Shown piece by piece: positions 1 to 5,192 of a stretch of 6,673 nt of DNA. Origin of the DNA: an uncultured Eubacteriales bacterium (GTDB lineage: Bacteria; Bacillota; Clostridia; UBA1381; UBA9506); the NCBI GenBank assembly GCA_900545185.1, contig UQYH01000121.1:1-6673 (forward strand), given 5' to 3'. The notes under the pieces were generated by a model. It was not told the DNA's origin. It did no database searches and saw nothing but the letters and a program-made list of their open reading frames with translations. The first letter of the stretch is position 1; every line of letters begins with the position of its first letter. Position numbers and translations under genes: made by a program.

Positions 1-98
1 TGAATCAGTCCTTTTACAAGAAATTGGGTTTTACATTTGTAATCAATCAATATCCTTATTGTATCATAATTGGTGCATATTTGCAAGATTTAGTGTAA
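1..98 (+). CDS. GNAT-family N-acetyltransferase, C-terminal end only
   Basis: The open plus-strand frame starting at base 3 enters from the left edge and ends at TAA (96-98), giving 31 visible residues. They contain NQSFYKKLGFTFV, the FYxxxGF signature of motif B at the C-terminal end of the GNAT fold, followed by a short strand-like tail (CIIIGAYLQDLV) that is typical of the last beta-strand. GNAT enzymes transfer an acetyl group from acetyl-CoA to an amine; the acceptor cannot be told from this end. The acetyl-CoA-binding motif A and the start lie outside the window. A strong intrinsic terminator follows at 168-208. The gene runs toward the EcsC remnant (convergent). The call rests on a short stretch, but motif, frame and stop position agree. 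Confidence 0.72.
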   Translation, partial: NQSFYKKLGFTFVINQYPYCIIIGAYLQDLV

Positions 99-167
99 AA
101 AAAGAGCTGCACTTTGGCGGTCATTGATAAAACAGTAACATTAACCGACTGTCAAACGGAGTTGCTA

Positions 168-208
168 AAAAACACGCATATCACCTTTTAAGGGATATGC
201 GTGTTTTT
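168..208. terminator. Intrinsic terminator, likely bidirectional, after the GNAT gene
   Basis: A perfect 15-bp stem pairs 168-182 with 194-208 (AAAAACACGCATATC with its complement) around an 11-nt loop. The A-run on the left arm and T-run on the right arm supply a U-tract in both directions. It lies 69 bp after the GNAT stop codon, so its main role is probably to end that transcript. Confidence 0.85.
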
Positions 209-266
209 CGTGTGCTTTTATTTTTCTAAAAATGTCTACTCTGATATGTCACCATTTAGAGGTCGA

Positions 267-291
267 AAAAGCCTTATTTTATGCGGCTTTT
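267..291 (-). terminator. Weak terminator-like hairpin
   Basis: AAAAGCC (267-273) pairs with GGCTTTT (285-291) around an 11-nt loop. On the minus strand the stem is followed by five T. The stem has only three G-C pairs, so termination would be weak. It may be a fallback for transcripts coming through the EcsC remnant, or chance. Confidence 0.3.
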
Positions 292-370
292 AAGGGCTGA
301 AATATAATATCATTACCTTGCTCAAAAACGGGGTTTTATTTTCTACACGCACATAAATTTACACTTTTTG

Positions 371-411
371 AAAAAGGGGATTTAAGTCCGTTTTTCGACT
401 TAAATCCCCTT
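371..411 (-). terminator. Long perfect hairpin, possible minus-strand terminator
   Basis: A perfect 15-bp stem pairs 374-388 with 397-411 around the 8-nt loop CGTTTTTC. Read on the minus strand, the stem runs into five T (complement of 371-375). On the plus strand no T-run follows. It could be a second terminator behind the hairpin at 425-495 or a dispersed palindromic repeat. Confidence 0.5.
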
Positions 412-424
412 AACTGACATGTGT

Positions 425-495
425 CAAAAAAGAGCAGATTTGTCAAAGGCGAGCGTAGCTCGTATATTTACCATTGACAAACTTGCTCTTTTTTG
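425..495. terminator. Long stem-loop terminator directly after the EcsC remnant
   Basis: Bases 425-446 pair with 474-495 over 22 positions, with one A-C mismatch (438/482) and one G-T pair (437/483). The outer end is CAAAAAAGAGC with its complement, so both strands finish in a run of six or more T. The 27-nt apical part contains a second small stem, CGAGC (450-454) with GCTCG (458-462). It starts one base from the stop codon of the EcsC frame, which suits a dedicated terminator. The extra length and nested stem are more than termination needs. Confidence 0.75.
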
Positions 496-1059
496 CTATT
501 CATTCTCGATTATATTGCTATTCTCTGATTCTATAATGATATTTTCTTCGGCTGCTTCTTGATGATCCGGATTGCTTAGCAATGTATCTTGCAATGCTGA
601 CTTTAATTTATCGCAGCACGGCTTGAAAGAAACATATGTAATTCCACCGCCTATAACTCCGCCCACAACCGGAATTGCTTTTTTGAAAAATCCTGCAAAT
701 ACTGCTTTTGTCATTCTAACGCCAAACCACTTTGATACACTTTTTACAATAGGATAAATCGTTCCTTTTGTGAGCGCCGTATTTATAAGCTTTTTTTCAA
801 CACCGCAAGCGAGCGCTTTTGCCATTGCTTTTATAGCATTGTTGGCACCGGCGACACCGTACATAACTCCTAAGCAAACAATAAGAATGTTCAGTGTTTC
901 AGAATCAAACTTTTCGCCCTCGACACTTGTATCTATTTCGGGAAAACCGTATACATACATTAGTTTTTGTGTGGCTCTCAACATATATCCATAATATTGA
1001 ACAATGTCTGTCGGGATGAAATGGAGCGCAGCCAATTGGCGCCGGTGCTGAGACGAATC
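496..1059 (-). pseudogene. EcsC-family protein, 5'-truncated remnant
   Basis: The C-terminal about 185 residues resemble the EcsC family, a widespread group of poorly understood proteins named after the third gene of the Bacillus ecs transporter locus. Recognisable segments in order are HFIPTDIVQYYG, QKLMYVYGFPEIDT, a glycine/alanine-rich helix (CLGVMYGVAGANNAIKAMAK), TKGTIYPIVKSVSKWFGVRM, and the glycine-rich KKAIPVVGGVIGGG followed by FKPCCDKLKSAL. The tail is acidic and ends at TAG (496-498). The frame stays open up to an ATG at 1233, but the residues before about D-S-S-Q-H-R-R (base 1059) show no family likeness and their codons run through the terminator of the GH43 gene, so that start is not credible. 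GTG at 1074 and TTG at 1068 have no Shine-Dalgarno sequence. I infer loss of the N-terminal part by deletion or insertion; a short functional version cannot be excluded. Confidence 0.65.
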
Positions 1060-1122
1060 AGAAAACAACGGCACATGTGATTGGAGTCTGTTTTCGATAT
1101 AAAAAAGGATTATACAAAATGC

Positions 1123-1167
1123 AAAAAAGGTCTGCCGCAGAGCGAAGCCCTGCGGCAGACCTTTTTG
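1123..1167. terminator. Strong terminator of the GH43 gene
   Basis: A perfect 17-bp stem pairs 1124-1140 with 1150-1166 (core GGTCTGCCGCAG) around a 9-nt loop. The arms end in runs of A and T, so U-tracts occur in both directions. It lies about 80 bp after the GH43 stop codon on the minus strand and isolates that transcript from the EcsC remnant. Confidence 0.9.
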
Positions 1168-1244
1168 TAAAGGAAATATAGAAATGAACAGACAAGTCAG
1201 GCCTGTTAAAAAGCAGCAATCGCGCTGAAACATGCAACATCTTT

Positions 1245-4200
1245 TTATTGCATGGTATAGTGTTCTTCAGCGATAAGCGGCTTTAAGGTGTTTCCGTTCC
1301 AAATCAACGCTTTTGCTGTACATCCGCTCGGTACTGTGTTGTGTGTTGCGGACAGTTCATTGACCCCTGTATTCAGTGTAAGCTCTTGTTTTTCTGCATT
1401 TACCAGTTTATTGTTTTGATAAATTGCCAGAATTAACGTGACCTTTTCCGGCCATACAGAGCCTTCTGCTTGCTTGATTATCTTTGTGGCAGCCGTCATA
1501 GCGCCGGATTTTGATTTGGTAAACCGAATACTGCCGATTGCATCTGCCCCGTCGGCGGCGCCCTCTGTCGGAACACCGTAGGCCATGATTTCTGCAACGT
1601 TATATGCCGTTGTGTTGCTGTAATCATGACGGCTGAGTGTAAATCGCAGTTCGTTGCCTGTCAGCGTTTCTGCAAAGGGAATCAGCGTTGATACGAATTC
1701 GCCGTCTCTGCCGGTGTTGAGTGTAACATTTTCATTGGCTGTTGTCCATGTTGTGCCGCTAATGCCCGAACGGCCGACCTCTACCTTAACCGCGTCGGCT
1801 ACCCTGCCTTCGCTGATAACATATCGGCTGTTAAATTCTGCCCAACCAATGTCGTATGTACCGCCCAGGTCAATGGTTATAACAAGCGCTTCTTTCGGTG
1901 AAGGTGCACTGCTGTAACGGTCATACAGTGTTGCGCTGCCCACCGTACCCATAGCCTTGTCCGCATAAGATCCGTCCGTAATGGCCGAAACCGGCAGCAC
2001 GTCATACTGTGCCGGCAAATTTGTGCTGACAGCCTTGCCTAAAGCAATATTAGACGGTAACTCTGCTTTTTTTATGCCGTAGGCCTCCAGTTCAAAGAAG
2101 CTATAGCCTACCTGTATTTCCTTTCCGCCCTGCGCGACTGTTCCGCCTGTGGAATTGCCGTCCTTATCCGTCCACGTGTTGGTGAAGGTAAACCGAATGG
2201 CGCTGCCTGACCCTGAAATTGCAAAATTCGTCCGAACGGAGGGCGCTACATTTGTGTTGCCGGGGCTTGGTCCTTGGTTTAATGTACCGCCCGTCAATAC
2301 ATCCTGCCAAACATATGTGCCGCTTGACACATTGCCCAATTCAATTTTAACATCGTCACCAAACGTATAACCCTGAAAGCGCTCATAAACCGAAACCGTG
2401 CTGAAGTCATACACATGATCCAGCGTATAGGTAATCACAAGGGGCTGATTGCCGTCGGAAGCGGCATAGCGCTCTATTGACATTCCCGTGCCGTCGGTTG
2501 AACCGTCGCGCATCGCCGTTTCGGCCAGCATGTCGTTGATGGCAGACAGAGAAACGGATGCGTTCGTGACGTGACCTGCCGATATAGGCAAAATATTTGC
2601 CGGGACGGGTGCAGCCTTTTTCCAATTGGCTGTTAAGGAAACCGTACCCTTCGGCATGATAAAGGTTGTTGCTTCACCGTTTATGTCTGCAAGAGAAGCC
2701 CCGCCCGTGACAGTCCAGCCGTCAAAATCATAACCTTCCTTTGTTCCGGCCGAAACGGCAACAATTTCTCCGGCCGTGTAGCTTCCCGCACCGCTTGCGG
2801 CGGCTTCGCTGCCGCTGACGGTAACATCGTAGGCCGTACCGGCGTCACCCAGCGTAAAATCCAGTAAGTCTGCGGTTCCGCTGCCTTCATATACAAAAAA
2901 CAGAGCGTCTGTTCCGTTTTCGAAATTTACGTCTTGTGTGTAAGATGTCCACTCATTGGCTTCCGACAATGCAATTGCTGCCGCCGGAACACCAAGCATC
3001 GCACCGGTATACACCTTTAAAGTACCGCCGGCAGGGGATTTTGCCGTTACGGAAATTGTATTTGTATCATCGTTAAAATAAAAATACTTATAGCCTGCAT
3101 ATTCCCCGTTTTCCAGCCCGGAAACATATTGCATGGCAGTTGCGTCACCGTCTGCACCGTCCTGTGCATAGGCTGCGCTGGGGGATATATTGCATGCAAT
3201 ATAGGCAGGAAATTTGCCGGAGGCAAGCATGGGACGTCCGCCGCCCAAGCCAAAGCTGGTTAGGCACACCTGACTGATAGAACCGTCAGCTTGGATTTCT
3301 ATTTTTTCCGCACAAGCCTGTCTGCCAACGGCTCCTGTCTGGCGATGATAGAATATGTAATATTCACCGTTAATTTCAGCTATGCTGCCGTGATTGTTAC
3401 CGTAAATAGCTTTTCTTTCCACATTGCCTTTATAGCCGACATCCGTATTGCAGACAATAATGCCGCCGTACGTAAACGGGCCGTATGGGCTGTCCCCGGT
3501 AGCGTAACACAGCTGATGTCCCTCTTCGTTGGAATAAATAAAATAGTATTTTCCGTTTATTTTTCTCATACTGGCAGCCTCAAAAAAAGCGTTGCCGGCA
3601 TAAGCTTCATTACCGGTTTCGCCGGTTATGTATTTGCCCGGAACGATTCTGGTACGGGTGCCTTCTTTAACCGTAACCATATCCGATTCCAATTCAATAC
3701 AATAGGCGCCGTCGGCTCCTATATTGTTCGCTATCTGGCTGTCATAATCTTCCTTTCTGCCGGTTGTGTAACCGCTGTAGAGATATACCTTGCCGTCCTC
3801 ATCTACAAAAATTGCCGGGTCACAGGCCGGCGGATCGCCTGCTTTGTTTCCATATTTTGTTCCGTCGGCATAATGTACCTTACCCACATATTCATATCGG
3901 CCTGCCGGGCTATCACACCTTGCCACGCCGATGGAGCCGGATCCGTTTAAGGGGTAATACAAATAATATTTTCCGTCTGTGCCCTTCGTAACGTCAGGCG
4001 CGTAAAGTCCCATGTTTGAGGCATTGTCCGGATCATCCTCGGCATCCCAGATAATGCCTTCATAGCGCCAGGCCGATAAATCGCTTATCGGCGCCGACCA
4101 TCCGACGTATTTCGTATCGCAATAGGATGTTGTGTTATATTTGTCGTGACTGCCGAAAATATAGACCCTTTCATCAAATACGTAAGGTTCTCCGTCCGGC

Positions 4201-4832
4201 ACATATTCATAGCTGGGTAAATAGGGATTATAAATTCTTTCTGTCATATAATCCACTTCCTCCTGCTCGCCGTCATTGCCGGTGGAGGAAGGTGTTCCGT
4301 AAGCCTCCAGTTCGGCCAGCTGATAGAGCGATTCGCCGCCGCTTTTAACGGCGCCGGGCGCAAAGGTAAACACAATTTTATTTCCGCTAACGGCCGGAAA
4401 GCTAAACTCTGTTTTTACAATCTCACCGTTTGCGACGCCGCTTTGCAGAGCACCGTTCGTTACTGCCTCGATCAGCTCTTGCTCTGTGCCGATTTCAACG
4501 GTGACGCCGCTTGTCATAGAACCAACCGTAAAATAACGCTCTTGCACGGCAACGGCTGTTATATCGTAGCTTTTCTTCAGATTGATGGTAACGACCAACT
4601 CGCCCGTTGCGGATTCCGGTGAACCGTAACGTGTTTGCGGATCGCCGTCAATCGTCTTTTCTATCTCCAATCCCGCGTTTCGTTTGGGGATGTTTGCCTG
4701 AATGGCTTTGGCCTTTGTCAGCAGGAGGTTATCCCCTCCGGTTTCTGCCGCTGCAACGGGGAAAAACGGCAAGGCGGCTGCGTATGCCAAGGACAGCACA
4801 ACCGAGACAAGCTTTGTTAATCTTTTTTTCAT
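1245..4832 (-). CDS. Secreted multidomain family 43 glycoside hydrolase
   Basis: This 1195-residue protein starts at ATG (4830-4832) with AAAGGAGG seven bases upstream. Residues 1-29 are a signal peptide (KKRLTK, hydrophobic core, likely cut after AAA at 27-29). Residues 34-180 form a discoidin/F5-8C-like binding module. Residues 200-535 are the GH43 five-bladed propeller: PDGEP gives the likely base D213, LYAPD lies at 276-280, CDPAIFVDEDGK gives the likely pKa-tuning D338, FFEAAS gives the likely acid E418, and NNHGS carries H481. Residues 543-661 resemble CBM6, and 668-738 are an InlB B-repeat-like module (GYDFDGW, TFIMPKGTVSLTANW). Residues 745-920 and 927-1088 are two more discoidin-like modules ending in ELEAYG and EIMAYG. 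Residues 1095-1195 are a small beta-rich domain I cannot name. GH43 enzymes act on arabinans, arabinoxylan or xylo-oligosaccharides; the exact substrate cannot be read from sequence alone. I see no LPXTG, SLH or dockerin anchor, so it may be released. Confidence 0.93.
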   Translation of the reverse strand: MKKRLTKLVSVVLSLAYAAALPFFPVAAAETGGDNLLLTKAKAIQANIPKRNAGLEIEKTIDGDPQTRYGSPESATGELVVTINLKKSYDITAVAVQERYFTVGSMTSGVTVEIGTEQELIEAVTNGALQSGVANGEIVKTEFSFPAVSGNKIVFTFAPGAVKSGGESLYQLAELEAYGTPSSTGNDGEQEEVDYMTERIYNPYLPSYEYVPDGEPYVFDERVYIFGSHDKYNTTSYCDTKYVGWSAPISDLSAWRYEGIIWDAEDDPDNASNMGLYAPDVTKGTDGKYYLYYPLNGSGSIGVARCDSPAGRYEYVGKVHYADGTKYGNKAGDPPACDPAIFVDEDGKVYLYSGYTTGRKEDYDSQIANNIGADGAYCIELESDMVTVKEGTRTRIVPGKYITGETGNEAYAGNAFFEAASMRKINGKYYFIYSNEEGHQLCYATGDSPYGPFTYGGIIVCNTDVGYKGNVERKAIYGNNHGSIAEINGEYYIFYHRQTGAVGRQACAEKIEIQADGSISQVCLTSFGLGGGRPMLASGKFPAYIACNISPSAAYAQDGADGDATAMQYVSGLENGEYAGYKYFYFNDDTNTISVTAKSPAGGTLKVYTGAMLGVPAAAIALSEANEWTSYTQDVNFENGTDALFFVYEGSGTADLLDFTLGDAGTAYDVTVSGSEAAASGAGSYTAGEIVAVSAGTKEGYDFDGWTVTGGASLADINGEATTFIMPKGTVSLTANWKKAAPVPANILPISAGHVTNASVSLSAINDMLAETAMRDGSTDGTGMSIERYAASDGNQPLVITYTLDHVYDFSTVSVYERFQGYTFGDDVKIELGNVSSGTYVWQDVLTGGTLNQGPSPGNTNVAPSVRTNFAISGSGSAIRFTFTNTWTDKDGNSTGGTVAQGGKEIQVGYSFFELEAYGIKKAELPSNIALGKAVSTNLPAQYDVLPVSAITDGSYADKAMGTVGSATLYDRYSSAPSPKEALVITIDLGGTYDIGWAEFNSRYVISEGRVADAVKVEVGRSGISGTTWTTANENVTLNTGRDGEFVSTLIPFAETLTGNELRFTLSRHDYSNTTAYNVAEIMAYGVPTEGAADGADAIGSIRFTKSKSGAMTAATKIIKQAEGSVWPEKVTLILAIYQNNKLVNAEKQELTLNTGVNELSATHNTVPSGCTAKALIWNGNTLKPLIAEEHYTMQ

Positions 4833-4839
4833 TGTGAAT

Positions 4840-4847
4840 CCTCCTTT
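4840..4847 (-). promoter_or_regulatory. Shine-Dalgarno sequence of the GH43 gene
   Basis: On the minus strand this reads AAAGGAGG, an almost complete match to the 16S rRNA tail, with a 7-nt spacer to the ATG at 4832. It fixes the start that also gives a well-formed signal peptide. Confidence 0.92.
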
Positions 4848-4870
4848 ATATTTACATATCTCTTATAATT

Positions 4871-4900
4871 ATTGTAACACGCAAAAATAGCAAAAAACAA
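4871..4900 (-). promoter_or_regulatory. Probable sigma-A promoter of the GH43 gene
   Basis: On the minus strand, TTGTTT (4895-4900) is followed after 18 bases by TACAAT (4871-4876), and the upstream TGT makes an extended -10 (TGTTACAAT). The -10 lies about 40 bp from the start codon. The -35 is a poor match, which would suit a promoter helped by an activator. The overlapping TATAAG a few bases downstream is an alternative -10. Confidence 0.5.
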
Positions 4901-4903
4901 GTG

Positions 4904-4920
4904 CCAATATGTGTTATTGG
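4904..4920. promoter_or_regulatory. Operator-like inverted repeat next to the GH43 promoter
   Basis: CCAATA (4904-4909) and TATTGG (4915-4920) form a perfect inverted repeat with a 5-bp centre (TGTGT). It sits three bases upstream of the proposed -35 element. Position and size fit a site for a dimeric regulator, more likely an activator or a roadblock-type repressor of this single gene. No regulator gene is in the window, and the element does not match the catabolite-control cre consensus. Confidence 0.4.
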
Positions 4921-4982
4921 GGTCAAGTTTTTGCTATTCATGTGTTAGACATACATCTGATGCAGACGTAAAAATACCGCTG

Positions 4983-5032
4983 CAGAATTCTGTTCTGTGA
5001 CGGCATTTGATACTACTGCGGCAGTACAGAAC
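4983..5032. repeat. Cluster of small palindromes
   Basis: CAGAATTCTG (4983-4992) is a perfect 10-bp palindrome. GTTCTGT (4992-4998) is inverted as ACAGAAC (5026-5032), and between them lies TACTGC-G-GCAGTA (5014-5026). No T-run follows, so this is not a terminator. It could be a binding site for the GH43 gene's control or the remains of an older sequence. Confidence 0.3.
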
Positions 5033-5112
5033 ATGAAGAAGATTGCAAATATCCTTTGAAGGAGGTCTGTCCGCTTTCCGGGGGCAATGATTAAAAACCT
5101 GATATATACGAC

Positions 5113-5139
5113 AAAAACCCGCCTGAAAACGGCGGGTTT
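5113..5139 (-). terminator. Terminator of the ispH-rpsA transcript
   Basis: AAACCCGCC pairs over 9 bp (5115-5123) with GGCGGGTTT (5131-5139) around a 7-nt loop. On the minus strand the GC-rich stem runs into five T (complement of 5113-5117). It lies about 55 bp past the rpsA stop codon and separates this unit from the GH43 gene. Confidence 0.88.
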
Positions 5140-5153
5140 GTCAGTTGTCTGAG

Positions 5154-5171
5154 CTGCGCCCTAAAGCGCAG
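5154..5171. repeat. Small hairpin between the rpsA stop and its terminator
   Basis: CTGCGC (5154-5159) pairs with GCGCAG (5166-5171) around a 6-nt loop. No T-run follows. It may protect the 3' end of the mRNA or be chance. Confidence 0.35.
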
Positions 5172-5192
5172 TCCCTTTGAAAGCTGTTTGGC

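Larger units (their letters stand above)
99..495. other. Gene-free convergent intergenic region rich in hairpins
   Basis: No coding frame here looks real on either strand. The sequence is AT-rich and carries hairpins at 168-208, 267-291, 374-411 and 425-495, listed separately. It separates the plus-strand GNAT gene from the minus-strand EcsC remnant. A 22-codon plus-strand frame beginning at ATG in the 220s has no ribosome binding site and is not called. No tRNA or riboswitch was recognised. Confidence 0.7.
4833..5192. other. Gene-free spacer upstream of the GH43 gene
   Basis: This stretch holds the RBS, probable promoter and palindrome of the GH43 gene (4833-4920), palindromes in 4983-5032, and the rpsA terminator with a small hairpin (5113-5171). 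No convincing gene is present. A plus-strand frame ending MKKIANIL then TGA (5033-5059) and a 21-residue plus-strand frame at 5087-5152 are both too weak to call; the second overlaps the terminator. Confidence 0.7.

Noticed and set aside
58..86. Extended -10 promoter on the minus strand (TTGCAA, 17-bp spacer, TGATACAAT) with an RBS-like AAAAGGAC at 8-15 pointing off the left edge.
   Set aside because: It lies inside the GNAT coding frame on the other strand. The coding evidence is better, and a divergent gene starting within it is unlikely. The match is probably chance in AT-rich sequence.
1060..1233. N-terminal extension of the EcsC frame to ATG at 1233.
   Set aside because: It has no family likeness, no clear ribosome binding site, and reads through the GH43 terminator hairpin.
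1231..1254. CATGCAA / TTGCATG inverted repeat spanning the GH43 stop codon.
   Set aside because: The arms are only 7 bp with a 10-nt loop and no T-run; the much stronger terminator at 1123-1167 explains transcript ending.
3291..3950. 219-residue open frame on the plus strand.
   Set aside because: It is antisense to the GH43 catalytic domain, whose codons are well supported; it has no RBS and no recognisable protein features. Other antisense frames within 1245-4832 and 5193-6587 were rejected for the same reason.
5087..5152. 21-residue plus-strand frame starting ATGATTAAAAAC.
   Set aside because: The upstream AAGGAGG is about 21 bases away, too far for initiation, and the frame is made from the rpsA terminator hairpin.
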